Source: Liopterus haemorrhoidalis
Lineage: Eukaryota; Arthropoda; Insecta; Coleoptera; Dytiscidae
DNA length: 64,000 bases
NCBI GenBank assembly: GCA_963971575.1
Contig: OZ020620.1
Span: 38,579,992-38,643,991, forward strand
Reading direction: 5' to 3'
Both the position numbers and the translations under genes were made by a program. The notes under the pieces are model-generated. The model was given only the letters and a program-made list of their open reading frames with translations. It was not told where the DNA came from and did no database searches. Positions 1-11,089 of the stretch are shown one piece after another. Positions within the stretch are counted from its first letter, which is position 1. Each line of letters starts with the position of its first letter.

Positions 1-406
1 TGTCACTCAGTTTTCTTTGAAAGCAATTAAACATAAACCCCATTATTGTTTTTAGCTGTGCTATGTTCAGCTGAGACACGCACTTGTACAATAATTGCGA
101 GAAAACACTTTTCTTGCACAACGCGTCTTCATTCAAGGAAAAGAGTACATTTTAAAATAGTTCGTTGAAAAATCGTGATTTGTTTTAGTTAATAAATTGA
201 TGGTGTTATCAGTGATTTTCTTATGAAACATGAATAAATATTATCCCACGCTGGTGGTCTATGGACTAATCATTAGAATTAAAACCAAATTACTTATATT
301 TAACATCAATGTATGTTATTTAATAAAGGTCGAATATGCGAAAATTTTGCAAGAGCTATTTGTTTCTCACAAGCACACTAAATCGTTCCAATATTGATAT
401 CAATCG
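1..406. other. unassigned AT-rich DNA
   Basis: No coding frame, RNA gene or repeat boundary is recognised. The right part probably holds decayed upstream sequence of the LINE fragment that becomes readable at 407. Confidence 0.3.
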
Positions 407-711
407 AAGAAGTTAGGATGGTTAAACATGTCGGAAAGAAGACACTTGCATTACGCATGTTTCATTCACAAAAACTTAAGCACAAACGAACCTAGCTATT
501 TAGTCGAAAAAATCATTAAAAGATCACAAATTACAGTAAAAATACTAAGAACTCTCACATGATACATATTCCCAAACACCGGACAACCTTATTCAAAAAA
601 TCATTTTCGTACAACGCTGCCACGATATACAATCCCATTCCGAAAAATCTTAAAACTCTTAAAATTGCCCAATTCAAAAAGCGACTACGCCAGCAAATAG
701 TCCCAATGTGA
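407..711 (+). pseudogene. non-LTR retrotransposon, C-terminal end of ORF2 (CR1/jockey type)
   Basis: Two overlapping frames give the usual tail of a LINE reverse transcriptase. Frame one, from 407, reads LGWLNMSERRHLHYACF then NEPSYLVEKI, matching the 'LGWL...R..y...NEPsYL' region past the RT thumb. It stops at about 560. The second frame, from about 557, reads IPKHRTTLFKKSFSY followed by YNPIPKNLKTLKIAQFKKRL and ends at TGA 709-711; this is the familiar 'iP..rT...kkSFsY.a...yN.iP' ending. One frameshift or stop separates the halves. The RT and endonuclease domains are not visible upstream. It ends right at the N gap, so its 3' UTR is lost. Clade is uncertain. Confidence 0.7.
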
Positions 712-712
712 G

Positions 713-912
713 NNNNNNNNNNNNNNNNNNNNNNNNNNNNNNNNNNNNNNNNNNNNNNNNNNNNNNNNNNNNNNNNNNNNNNNNNNNNNNNNNNNNNNNN
801 NNNNNNNNNNNNNNNNNNNNNNNNNNNNNNNNNNNNNNNNNNNNNNNNNNNNNNNNNNNNNNNNNNNNNNNNNNNNNNNNNNNNNNNNNNNNNNNNNNNN
901 NNNNNNNNNNNN
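713..912. other. assembly gap, 200 N
   Basis: Exactly 200 ambiguous bases, a round number that suggests a placeholder gap. It separates a plus-strand LINE end on the left from a minus-strand LINE fragment on the right, so the two need not be adjacent in the genome. Reading frames that cross it are meaningless. Confidence 0.95.
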
Positions 913-1131
913 AGACACGTAGCTCGACGCTGCAAGAGATGGACAAGGAGACAGAATGTGCATTATCGTTTCAGAATGGTGGTGGCACAACCTACAGAGT
1001 GTGGACTCCGCTATTTGGAATATGCGGGCCCTGTATGCCAAAGTATTTATAACACCATCCTGACATGCAAACACAAAACCTTCTGTTTCCGATCTCAAAC
1101 CAGCAGACTTAAGAAACGAGAACGTGTAGGG
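913..1131 (-). pseudogene. R2-like non-LTR retrotransposon, zinc-knuckle region near the C-terminus
   Basis: The minus frame reads EGFVFACQDGVINTLAYRAR followed by CRLCHHHSETIMHILSPCP. The CxxC...HxxxxxC knuckle (C-R-L-C, H-I-L-S-P-C) after an 'ACQDGVI.T..YR..I' stretch is the linker between RT and the restriction-like endonuclease in R2-type LINEs. The fragment is cut by the N gap on its C-terminal side and by an (ATT)n array on its N-terminal side. It may belong to the same family as the fragments at 8590-9430. Confidence 0.65.

Positions 1132-1176
<45 letters not shown>
1132..1176. repeat. (ATT)n microsatellite
   Basis: About 15 perfect ATT units adjoining the R2-like fragment. Confidence 0.95.
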
Positions 1177-1674
1177 GGCGAATAGAAGTATGATTATAAT
1201 ATTTCCTTGTTGGTAAAAGGTTTTCTTCAAATGATGTGTTAGAAACAGCGGTAAACGGTTATTTTGATGGTTCGTAAATAAAAATGCAGTCTTTTATTAT
1301 CAGGTTGAGAACTTTTCAAATAACTCGCGTACTATAAAACAATGACAAAAAAGTAATTTTTTGTTGTCAAAAACAATAACTATAAAAAATTCTGTGAACA
1401 GTTAAAGTTGGTACAAAAAAGAAGTATTAAAAACAAATATAATTACGTGAAAGGTTAATAGAAGGTTGGTGATGGTCGCGCCCCCAGCTACCGAGCGGCG
1501 GCGCGTGTAATCACAGGGCAGTCAGCGCAAGGTCCCAGCACACAGGTACCGCCACACAGGTATCACCTCTCAGTCACCGCCAAACATACGTCATCGCCAA
1601 AATATGTGACTTACTCGAAATATAAGAATTTTAGTTAGAAAAATAAGCTGAAAAAAGTCAGTAAGATGAAATAA
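1177..1674. other. unassigned, with a GC-richer patch
   Basis: No coding frame recognised. The stretch at about 1470-1600 is clearly richer in G and C than its neighbours and contains two near-identical short phrases (ACACAGGTACCGCC and ACACAGGTATCACC); origin unknown. Confidence 0.3.
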
Positions 1675-2015
1675 AAAATGGATGTGAAGTGTGAATTTTC
1701 ACACATTTCAGGGTTTCGCAGGTATTTATTAACTGTGTGATGATTATTTGGGATGCCAAAACAAATTTTATGTCAAAATATTTTTTTATGAATTTTAATT
1801 CGAATGCCTAATACCATTATTTAAGTTTCTAAATATGTGCAGTATTTTTTTTATATAGCAAGGTTCATTAAGATTTTGAAAATTGCGCCTATGGCTTCCA
1901 TTGGTTGCTTAAATCATAAGCCTCGCCCTCTGATACCTTCAAATATAGAATTAAATTATAATTTCAACACTTATAAACAAAATAAAAATGCAAAAAAAAA
2001 CTGAAAAAATAAAAA

Positions 2016-2100
2016 TTCGCGGGATTCGAACACTGTTTCTTACAGTAGTTTCAACTCACTAAGCAACAACGCTACCATTGTGCTATACAGGATCACTCGT
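2016..2100 (-). ncRNA. tRNA-like cassette A inside HINE-1
   Basis: On the minus strand an A-box-like stretch (TAGCACAATGGTAGCG) is followed about 40 nt later by a B-box-like stretch (GTTCGAATCCCGC) and then by AATTTTTATTTTTT, a possible Pol III stop. Stem pairing is poor, so this is a tRNA-like relic and not a callable tRNA. Confidence 0.55.
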
Positions 2101-2575
2101 TTACTATGTTAAATAGCGGATTAAAAATATTACATATTTTACTTAAAAACACAAAAAATGCGTTATTTTCCGAAAACATAATCTGATCAAAAATTCCTGT
2201 TGTACTATTCCGGTTCACACCAATGTACATTACTGAGAATTTTTTCAGATTTTTAGTTTAAACCATCTGGGCTACAGGGTGTGGGACAAAAATTTTTTAG
2301 CACAATTTTGGCAAAAATCGCCTCAAAATAATTTATTTTGCAAAAATAAAATTTTGATCGTTAATACACGTACCAAGGGCTTTCATTTGATACCCTACAC
2401 AGAATTGTAAAAAAATATTTTTTTTTTTCGATGAGCATATTTTTTTGTTTATATTTTTAGGGGGATATGTTTTTTAAATGTTTTAGTATTTTTCCTATGT
2501 GTGGGTCAAAGAGTTGTATAAGCATGCCAAATTTCAACTCTCTAGGTTTAGCCGTTTGGCTACAATTTTTACCGA

Positions 2576-2634
<59 letters not shown>

Positions 2635-2657
2635 TACAGACAGATAGACAGACAGAC
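2576..2657. repeat. (GACA)n array of HINE-1 copy A
   Basis: About 20 GACA units with a few interruptions (CATA, GATA). Confidence 0.95.
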
Positions 2658-2969
2658 TACAAAATGACGGTATAAGGGTTTTTTGGTATGACCACAAAAC
2701 CCTAAAAACGAATTATTGACTGAACTTGATCCAACGTCTACGATCTAATGATACCTATGAAATACAAAGAAAATTTTAAAAGCTATTTTCCTAAACTCTC
2801 ACGCGATTTTCGCCAAAAATGTGAAAAAAATCCCAAAAATGCACAATTATGTGAATTGAAATAGTTCACTAGTAATTTTTGATTATTTTCTGAAAAATAC
2901 TGTGGTTTTGTATTTTTGAAAAAGTATATTTTTTCAAAATTTCATGTAGGTTATTCATGAAACTCTTTT

Positions 2970-3855
2970 AACATAGGAGTTGTTAAAATTAAGTAGAATT
3001 ACAATTCAATATTGTCTGCCTCAAAATAACTTCCTCGGGAAGCCACATAGCGCTGGAGACGTTCTTCCAATCCTCATAGCAGTACTGGAACTCGGATACA
3101 GGAATAGCTTTCAGCTGGTCGATTACGGACGTTTGAATGATTTCGAGTGACCCAAAATGGCGTCCCTTGAGGTGATTTTTCAATCTTGGGAAGAGGAAAA
3201 AGTCACAAGGACTCAAGTCAGGCAAATAAGGAGGCTAAGGAGCCACAATGTTTTTACTGGCCACAAACTCGTTTATTGAAGGTCCTGCGAAAGGTTTTTT
3301 GGAACCATTTTTGCGCAGATTTTTCTCATCCCCAATTCATTGGTCAAAATATGATGAACGGCAGTGTCAGTCAAATTCAACTCTTCCCCAATCATTCTGA
3401 CTGTCAACCGACGATCTGCACGCACAAGATCCCGGATTCTGTCGACATTTTCATCGGTTCTTGAAGATGAAGGCCTTCCGCTACGTGATTCATATTCAAT
3501 CAACTCTCTTCCTTCTGAAAATACCTTAAATCACCAAAAAATCTGGGTCCTTGACAAAACACTGTCCCCGTAGGCCTAATGAAGTTTTGCAAAAGTTTCC
3601 GTTGTCCAAGTCTGAAACAAAATCTGTTAGCACACCGTTGCTCGAAATGAATGTCACTCAGTTTAGAACGCACTAGAAAAAACTGTTTCACAAACAAAAT
3701 CGCTACGGACAACAAAATTGTTTTAGCGAGGTTAAACTCGTACTGAAAGCGTATCACATGGTCATCTGTCGACCCTCCAAGTCCCGCGTTGCAAATGTTG
3801 CCAGATCAAACGCTATGTTGCCAGTCCGCTTACTTAATTTATACACCTCGTAGAT
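2970..3855 (-). pseudogene. mariner deletion derivative, copy 1
   Basis: Minus-strand DD34D-type mariner transposase. The N-terminal part reads ESRSGRPSSSRTDENVDRIR, then LVRADRRLTVRMIGEELNL and LGMRKICAKMVPKNLS (helix-turn-helix domain and linker). The C-terminal part reads LSPCDFFLFPRLKNHLKGRH (third catalytic D). Between them the catalytic core with the first two aspartates is missing. The right end carries the terminal repeat CTTAATTTATACACCTCGTA. The same internal junction occurs in copies at 18489 and 24857, so this is an amplified deletion derivative. Several frameshifts; not functional. Confidence 0.85.
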
Positions 3856-3894
3856 TACCAGATGATACATAATTTTTATCCACCAATATTTTTT

Positions 3895-4663
3895 TATCTA
3901 CCGTCAACATATATAAAGGAGGTATTGTGATCATACCGATTTTGACATTTCGAGATTTCGATGGATGTCCACGAATTGAGGTCCCTACATAACGTTTTGA
4001 CTATTTTTAGCATGATGTCCGTCTGTCTGTCTGTCCGTCTGTCCGTCTGTCCGTCTGTCCGTCTGTCCGTCTGTCCGTCTGTCCGTCTGTCCGTCTGTCC
4101 GTCTGTCCGTCTGTCCGTCTGTCCGTCTGTCCGTCTGTCCGTCTGTCCGTCTGTCCGTCTGTCCGTCTGTCCGTCTGTCCGTCTGTCCGTCTGTCCGTCT
4201 GTCCGTCTGTCTGTCTGTCTGTGTACACGTGCAGAGCAAATTAGGCTAAAAGGATTTTTATGAAACTTCATATTTAAGCTTTTGACATCAATGACACGAG
4301 TTGATCAACTTTTGGTAAAAATCGGTTGACTAGAAATGGGAGTTTACTCGTGTCGATTTTAAGATTTTTGCGAATATTTAGCAAAAGAAAAACATTTCGA
4401 AAAAATTTATTGAACAAAAGTTGCTATAAATGCAATAAATAATAACTTTTATTTGAGACGTTTTTTGATTTAACGAAAACTTTCGAAAAATTTTTCGTCT
4501 CAATGTCTCAATGTTTTCATACTTATATGTAACGTTTCCATGGTCATGATAAATAATATCTCTGTTAGGAAATATTAGGCCAAGTTATTTCTACTCTGCT
4601 GCTAGAATGTATTTTATACAAGTACTTTATGATGGCGGTCGGTCCTGTGGTGGCCACAGCTGG
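3895..4663 (+). mobile_element. HINE-2 copy 1
   Basis: The start is a slightly mutated ACCGACCGCCAACAT and the subterminal 3' repeat is ATGATGGCGGTCGGT. This is followed by the hairpin CTGTGGTGGCCACAG (6-bp stem) and a terminal CTGG into a T-run. The middle has a GTCY core, then AAAGGATTTTTATGAAACTT. The plan (5' inverted repeat, GTCY core, 3' subterminal repeat, 3' hairpin, T-rich target) is that of HINE/DINE-1-type Helentron derivatives. It begins about 40 bp after the mariner end at 3855. No coding capacity. Confidence 0.75.
4017..4223. repeat. GTCY array with an 8-bp higher-order unit
   Basis: Mostly perfect repeats of GTCTGTCC, flanked by plain GTCT units. The long open frames on both strands here are an effect of the repeat. 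Confidence 0.95.
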
Positions 4664-6560
4664 TTTTTTTCCTTAGATTTCAACATCACATAAATTGTGC
4701 TAGCAATCTTTTACGAATCATACGCGGATCTACTTGGGTTAATCAGGAAGAGAAAGAACTGAATAGTCATTAGAACCTGTTTTTTCGCGTTCGCTCGAAA
4801 TCGTTCGCTAGGTGTTCTCGAGATACAAGTATTATTTGTTTCTATATTATGCTGTGTTGTATTCTATAATTTAGTTCCAATTAGTTAAATACTTAAAACT
4901 TCCTTTCCTGTACCTAAATTTCCGTTTATCCTTTGCAAAGTGGGAGGTACACGAAAAGTGACTAAGCCACAAAACTAATAAATGAGGCAGAACAGTATGG
5001 TATGGTAACTGGAGCATTGAATGTCTGTCTAGTGCCGACATCCGCCACCGTGGCGCCACATACCCTCCCCCCACTATGACGTCATATATCATTCTCACAT
5101 CCCTAACTCATCTAACGATGTATAAAATATCTGGTAATGAATTATATCTTTTAGCTCACTAGATCACTGTAATTATAGAGTGTTTGAAAGATTTAAAAGC
5201 TAATTTTATGTGAATGAATTTTTATTTTGTCATTTTGGATTTTTCATATCCTTGAAACTAATTTGTCGATTGCTTGTTTTGAGAAAACATAAATTGTTAT
5301 GAAAAAGAATTCCTTTAGATGACTGCGAATTATATTCTAGACTCTAAATTAGCGGTTCATGGTACAAAGCCCGCCAAACGATTTTTTGTGGCCACCAATA
5401 AAAAAATATTATTTTTCTACTCACCTATCAGAAAGCTATCGTTTTCTATTGCCATAGCAAAGTGGAAAATTGGTGTTTGCTAGAAGTGTTTTGTATCCAA
5501 GACAACCCAATCGAAAAATACTTTCCGCTCTAGCGCAGAAAGTAACTCAAAAACGGTTAGACAAAACAACCTGACGCTAGAATTTTTGGATTCCTCGTAG
5601 TTTATTAAGTCTAGAAAAAAATTGAGGCCTTACTCGCTTTACGTATTTTAAAATTATGACAAATTTTAATATGGCGTGATTTATAGAAATATTCAGCTTC
5701 GCATGGATATATCTCAAAAACGAAATACAATAAAGACCTGCGGTTGAAATTTCTAAAATCTTGAGGTCCTAATTTACTTGTAACCAGATTTTGAAACAAA
5801 AAATTTTTGGAAGATTTTCATTTTTTTAATTTTTCTTTGAAAATTTCCAAAATTGCTAACTAAAACATGGTTAGGGATATAAATATGCTTCTTGAAATTT
5901 TAAAATTCTACTACACTGTTTAGTCTTAGAAAAAAAATGGGCTTAAATAAACATATTATTAAGTTTTGTAGGGGCAGTAATCCAAAATCCTTGAAAATGG
6001 CCAAAAATTGATAAAATCGTAAGGGGTAGACCTTAAATAAATCGTGATTTTGAAGTAAAAAAATTTTGTCTCCAATTTTATTGAAAATTGGTACAAATAT
6101 GCATTTTTGGTCAGATATCAAGAAAATTTGGTCCATTTTGAAGTTTGGGCAAAATTTTTGGAATTATAGGCAAAAAACTGACCTAAATCAGCTCTAACTC
6201 AAAAACTAGGAAAGCATGAATTTTTAAAATATTTGTTTCATTATCCTCACCCCAAAATTAGCCTAAAACGATATTTTGGCTAAAATCGGAGTCAAAAAAA
6301 TTTTGACCAAAATTTTCAAAATTTTGGAAGGTTTTTTTTTTCTGAAATTGGTATACTTATATATTTTTAGCCCTAGATCACAAGTATATGGTCAGTTTTG
6401 AGTTACGGTCTAAAGTTTTGACATCTTCGGCAAAAAACTAAAAAAAAAACAGTCCACAAAAAAGCTCAGAACCGATGAAATGTTAGCTCGCCCCTTTTTT
6501 AATCTCTATAAACTAATACTTACGTTTATCATCTCGTTTATCGTCTATCATCTATATCAT
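4664..6560. other. unassigned AT-rich intergenic or old repeat DNA
   Basis: No homology-like frame recognised. From about 5580 to 6480 the sequence is built of loosely similar phrases (GGCAAAAAACT near 6170 and 6430, AAAATTTTGGAA variants), suggesting an old decayed repeat. A short GC-rich stretch at 5035-5075 is of unknown origin. Sequence at 6563-6635 (GGTTCCCAACCTGTGCTCCG) resembles one end of an hAT element with no partner end found. Confidence 0.3.
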
Positions 6561-6774
6561 AGGTTCCCAACCTGTGCTCCGCAGAGACCTTACTGCTCCG
6601 CGTGCACTTCTCAGGGGCTCCGCAGCCGTTCCAGGAAATAAAATAAATAAAAGTTGAATAAAATCAAAAGTGTTAGAAATAAAAAACAGAATCAATATAA
6701 TGAAACTGGAAATGACATTCTGAAAGAAAATTGGCTAAGTTGTATGTTTGTCCAAGTGATTTCTGACTCTAGCC

Positions 6775-6938
6775 CAGAGGCGAATTGAGCGGTGGGCGGA
6801 TTGGGCGGCCGCCCGGGGCTCATGAATCCGGGAGGCCTACCGAAGCCTATATACAAATATTTCATTCTATTTAAAATAATAGAGGGGCCCATTTTAATTT
6901 TACTGCCCAGGGCCCCCAAGCAACTTAATTCGCCACTG
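6775..6938. mobile_element. small hAT-like MITE
   Basis: Terminal repeats CAGAGGCGAATT and AATTCGCCACTG face each other 164 bp apart. The CAG...CTG ends are typical of hAT. A clean 8-bp target duplication is not visible, so this is probably old. Confidence 0.6.
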
Positions 6939-7859
6939 ACCGTAAGACGTAACAACTAAGTAATGATGGACAAAAATTATATGCATAGTGAGGGTAAAAT
7001 TATAAGTAATACAAACCAAAAATTGATAATTAAATACGTAATGTAATAAAAATGATACAAATATCTTCAAAACCTTGAAAATTTGTGTTAAAATATTTCA
7101 TAACAACAAAAAACTAGAATTTCCTTCGTTATGAACTGGAATTTTTGCAAACACCATGGCTCCATCTGTTTTCAATGAAATTCCATCTTATTACACGTTG
7201 TTTATAAAAGCTTGTTCAGAAATAAATTCCCCTGTTCAGACAGTATTGATTGATACACAAAAGGAGCAGACATAGAAAAAGCCAATCGCTCTGATTTCTA
7301 TATAATTGCGTTGGCGAATTCTTGGTTCCTATTTGACGTTTTCTTTGATTGGCCATCTTGTTCTTCAGTAGCGTACCATGGCTTTATACCATGAATTTTG
7401 TGCCGCATTTTTGCCAGTAAAGATGAATTTTTTCCTTTTTAAAGATACTTCCAGGTAACTCAAAAAAGTAAATATTTGAGGCAGCAGGATAACAATAATT
7501 ATAATTTTCTACAAACGGGATTAAAAATTTTTTTTTAAGCGCTACAAAGTGTACATGTATCAAGGTGTATAACAAAATTATATCGCGAAAATTTGGACTT
7601 AATATTAACTTTCCCGCCATAAAAAACTTACAAAATTGGATAGATTTTGAGATAGAATCTTTCGAAAATGACATATTTACAAATTTTAAAAACTTCATGG
7701 ACCAAAAAGGCGTTTACTAAGGAGGGCCTTATTTTTTATCTAGGTAGGAAAAGGTTTGTGGATTTCAAAAATGTAAACGCAGGTTCCTATATTGTATTGT
7801 TCTTAAGTTAGAATGTTTTAAAACATACAAAAAAGAAAAAAAAAATTAAAAACAGGGTA
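6939..7859. other. unassigned AT-rich DNA
   Basis: Nothing recognisable beyond AT-rich sequence and scattered short chance frames. Confidence 0.3.
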
Positions 7860-8577
7860 CAGTAATACCCCGCAGTTACGCGATAGGTGGGTCCGACGAA
7901 AGTCGAATTCGCTTAAGTCGGGGTACAACTTTGCATATAAATACATGTAAATTTTGTTTAATTGGGACCAAAAACTAACAAAAAAATTAGTTTGGAAGAA
8001 AAATATTTAGTACATTTGCAGTTCTTTATACATATTTATACAATATATTAAAAAAATAAATGACTTACGTAAAAAAGTTATTTCGATGTCGATGGCTTCA
8101 TAAAATCTAACAATACAATACCTTCTTTTTTTACGCCGAATTTCTTTGTAGAAAGTTAATTTTTTCATTCCTTGCTCTGTAGCTATAACGCGTGCTTCGT
8201 TGGAGTCTATGTTTCTAAAATTTTTAAGTCCTTTTCAATTGAGTTGACTCCTTCTGTCATTCTGCTATCAAAATCCTTGGTAATATTGAGTTTACATTCC
8301 AAAGATATCGTTTTCCTTTTCTTACTAGGTGCAGGAGAATAAGATTTACTTCGTTTGGACGACATTTTTTTAAGGGTTTAGATAACGTATAACAAAACAG
8401 TCTTAATTTTCGTCGATCGTAGAATCGTAATCGTAAACATAGAGTTCACGCGAAACGCGTCCAATACGTATCACAGCAAGAGATACACTGAATATAGCGG
8501 CTGTCAAACGAAAAAATGAAAAACCGCCTAACTCCGAGTTCGCGTAAGTCGGGGTAGCGTAAGTCGGGGTATTACTG
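7860..8577 (-). mobile_element. pogo/Tigger-type element with transposase N-terminus
   Basis: Ends CAGTAATACCCCG and CGGGGTATTACTG form a terminal inverted repeat flanked by TA at 7858-7859 and 8578-8579, as in pogo/Tigger. On the minus strand from 8365 a frame begins MSSKRSKSYSPAPSKKRKT followed by SLECKLNITKDFD, matching the start of Tigger-type transposases (CENP-B-like DNA-binding domain). It stops within about 60 codons. The catalytic DDE domain is absent. The element sits directly against the R2-like RT relic that starts at about 8590. A relative with a C-terminal piece lies at 44334. Confidence 0.85.
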
Positions 8578-8589
8578 TATTTCACACCT

Positions 8590-8906
8590 ATTATGGCAGT
8601 GTACTCAGTAACAGCATCTAAGGTGGTCTGAAAATTTCTCTCGTTCGAGGCGAACAGCTTCAAATCATCCATATAAGAGATGGGTAATTTTATGCTTACT
8701 CTTCGAAGTGGAACCCGTAATGCATTCACTCGCCGCATCTGAGCTCGATTGATAGAGGAAAGAGTGAGATGCAAAATAGTAGCGGGCTTAGCGAATATCC
8801 CTAGAAAACGCCACGCTTGAGCAATATCCATTGTCAACACTGTGGTTGATCCACTTGAACACTGGAACAACGAATTGTGTTTTTTAGAGGAACATAAGTT
8901 GCTCAA
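8590..8906 (-). pseudogene. R2-like LINE, reverse transcriptase fragment
   Basis: The minus strand shows RT core motifs in two frames: SLSPLLFCISLFPLS (motif 'QGDSLSPLLF', with the Q as a stop and D changed) and then YMDDLKLFASNERNFQTTL, where YMDD is the catalytic box. The 'H/Y-LLYMDDLKL.a...' phrase is typical of R2-clade LINEs. At least one frameshift and a stop. Only about 100 codons of RT remain. Confidence 0.75.
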
Positions 8907-8994
8907 TGCATCTCACTATCGTTGGGCTCGAAGTATGCGTAAGTGTTAAAATAAAACCATGTGATGTAGTGTTTTTAGATCTTGAAAGCATCCT

Positions 8995-9430
8995 CTAATC
9001 GCAAACTTCAATAACCTTTTGAGCCACGTCAGTGGAGCTAAATACAAACGAATGCACCCAAAGCCCTGGCGATATGAAGACGCGGAAATTATTCCAGTAC
9101 CTGCACAATGTGGACTGACCTGAGTAACACTGCTTTCTGCATCCTGCAGATAAAAGTGGTGGAAGAGGACTTGCAGGCGGGAATGGCCTCGATTCCCTTC
9201 GATAGAAGGCTTTCATAGTACCCAAAACACCAACTATCAGGACTACAAGTTTAACTTTATACCCTGGATACAGCTTTTTAAGCTCGGACAAGAGATCCAT
9301 ATACCTGGACCTCTTTTACTCCTCCTTGAGAGAGATATTCTTCTCAGCTGGATTTGAGAATTTGATCACAAACATCTGTTTGGTCTCGATATCCAGGAGG
9401 GTTATGTCCGGCTTAGTAGCTGTCATTAAC
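8995..9430 (-). pseudogene. R2-like LINE, restriction-like endonuclease fragment
   Basis: The minus strand reads ATKPDITLLDIETKQMF, then about 20 codons later KEE, a stop, and LLSELKKLYPGYKVKLVVLI followed by VGVLGTMK. The KPD motif and the 'L..LYPGYKVK.V.lviGvLG' block match the C-terminal PD-(D/E)XK-type endonuclease of R2-superfamily LINEs. On this strand the endonuclease lies before the RT piece at 8590-8906, the reverse of an intact element. The two are therefore separate copies or a rearranged one. One in-frame stop at about 9316; the last part is out of frame. Confidence 0.7.
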
Positions 9431-10225
9431 CTTGAGGTGGATGCCTTCCATTTTGATATAAACACTTTCGCATTTTTAGTTTTAAGCTATCTGTAGCTTG
9501 GAGCATAATAAAAATAACAATAATTAAAAATATTTCGTACTTGAAAGTACGATTTATTGGGAATTTATTTACGTGCTGATCAAATTATATTTTTTGATAA
9601 TCAGGAGTATTTTTATAAAGTAACCGCCCCTGTTTACTATTTGTGCTTCCAATTCAATCGTTTACTTTTTATTGTGTTGGCTTGTATCTGGTTTGGTTGA
9701 GAGAAGAATCCCAGTCTGAAATTAGGCACAAACCTAATGAGTTGACACAGATTAAGTGAGTTTTATTGATCAGTGATCGGCCGCTACTTGTAACGGCCTT
9801 TGGAATCTGTTCACTAAAAAACAAAACGTTCGCTTCTTCTTTCAACCCGATTAATTGTTTGTGATCTTTTTGAGAACGGACAGTTTTTTCGGTTCGGTCA
9901 CATGGAATCCAGTTCTGATTTGTGGAAGCAAATTATTTTGTTACGATTCTTATTTTGGTAACTTGAAAACAATCATCTTGAAATAAATAAAAGAATAATA
10001 AGGTGTGTTGATAAAGAAATAAGTTTTGTATTGATTGGAATAAAAGTATGGGAAACAAAATGGCCGATGGATTTTTGCAACTTTTTACATCAATATAAAA
10101 AAGCGTATGGTTTCGAAATAAATTTATTCTCATTAATACAGTTTTAATTATTTTTTAAAAACCAACAATATAGCTATATTTTTCATTTAACCTATATTAT
10201 GGTAACTGTATAACAAAATTAGCGA
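9431..10225. other. unassigned AT-rich DNA
   Basis: No protein match, RNA gene or repeat edge recognised. Confidence 0.3.
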
Positions 10226-10233
10226 GTAGGGAT

Positions 10234-11067
10234 TAGAGATGGGTTGTTCATGAACGAACCGGCTCACTGAGCCGGCTCAGTACACTGACCGAAGTGACAC
10301 GGTTCACCAAATTGAAATGAGCCGGCTCACGGCTCACTGTATAGTTTCAAGTTTCAAGAATACGATTGGTCGGGCGATTGTGAGTAGTGACCGGAGTGAT
10401 CCGGATCTGGATCGATGTCATGTTGAACTTCACGAGAACTCGGCTTGTAATGTATTATCATAAAGTGTATTATTTATTGTCATCAATTTGTAGGTCAGTT
10501 TATTGGAAACTAATAGGCTTAGTCTGTATTTTCTTACAACCATACTATATAAAAATATTAAAAATATTGCCCAAATCCCAGATGTCCGATTTATAAGGGC
10601 AATAAACATCGCCATAAACTTAACACATCTGGTTTAAAATACAGTAGTTACATAAAGTGAATTGTTTGTTTCAAAAATGTTAGATAAGAACCGGGGCTAA
10701 GCGACGTTCTACCAACGAGCGAACGACCGACAACTGACCGGGTCTAAGCAAGAGCCGGCTCTAAGCGACGTTCTAACTACGAGCGAACGACCGACAACTG
10801 ACCGGGTCTAAGCAAGAGCCGGCTCTTAGCGACGTTCTACCTACGAGCGAACGACTGACCGACCTGTGTCTCGGGATTATGTTTACAGTTCATATATTGC
10901 AAGAACCGGCTCTAAGCGACGTTCTACCTACGAACTAACGACCGACCTGTGTCTCGGAAACATGTTTACTTAACCGGATCACTGAGCCGGATCTATGAAC
11001 CGACTCAACAAACTGAACGACCTCCACTGAACCGGTTCCGCAAACTGAGCCGAAATTCCCATCTCTA
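10234..11067. mobile_element. hAT non-autonomous element with internal tandem repeats
   Basis: Ends TAGAGATGGG and CCCATCTCTA form a perfect 10-bp inverted repeat. They are flanked by an exact 8-bp duplication GTAGGGAT (10226-10233 and 11068-11075), the hAT signature. The interior is rich in CCGGCTC/GAGCCGG motifs and holds 64-bp tandem units at 10701-10980. There is no transposase. Confidence 0.9.
10701..10980. repeat. 64-bp tandem repeat inside hAT element
   Basis: The phrase GCGACGTTCTA recurs at 10701, 10765, 10829 and 10916, giving spacings of 64, 64 and 87 bp. Units share ACGAGCGAACGACCGACAAC and AAGAGCCGGCTCT. Confidence 0.9.
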
Positions 11068-11089
11068 GTAGGGATTAGGCTAACGATGG

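Larger units (their letters stand above)
1675..2708 (-). mobile_element. HINE-1 copy A (Helentron-associated-like element with tRNA-like cassette)
   Basis: Canonical strand is minus. The 5' end (2708) is TTTTTAGGGTTTTG, followed by a (GTCT)n core, then CGGCTAAACCTAGAGAG and GAAATTTGGCATGC, a conserved middle, a tRNA-like cassette at 2016-2100, and a 3' end made of the subterminal inverted repeat ATACCTGCGAAACCCTG, a hairpin (GTGTGAAAATTCACAC) and a short tail into T-rich DNA. A 5' inverted repeat matching a 3' subterminal repeat, a 3' hairpin and a GTCY microsatellite are the published hallmarks of DINE-1/HINE elements; assignment is by structure only. No coding capacity. Related copies lie at 22284, 27486, 29820, 43545, 47664 and 53869. 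Confidence 0.75.

Noticed and set aside
555..1230. Frames crossing the N gap
   Set aside because: They are read through 200 unknown bases and cannot be interpreted.
3961..4271. Long open frames on both strands through GTCY/GACA arrays (also 14721-15005 and 28224-28838)
   Set aside because: Tetranucleotide repeats without stop codons are open in most frames by chance; no domain or start context supports them.
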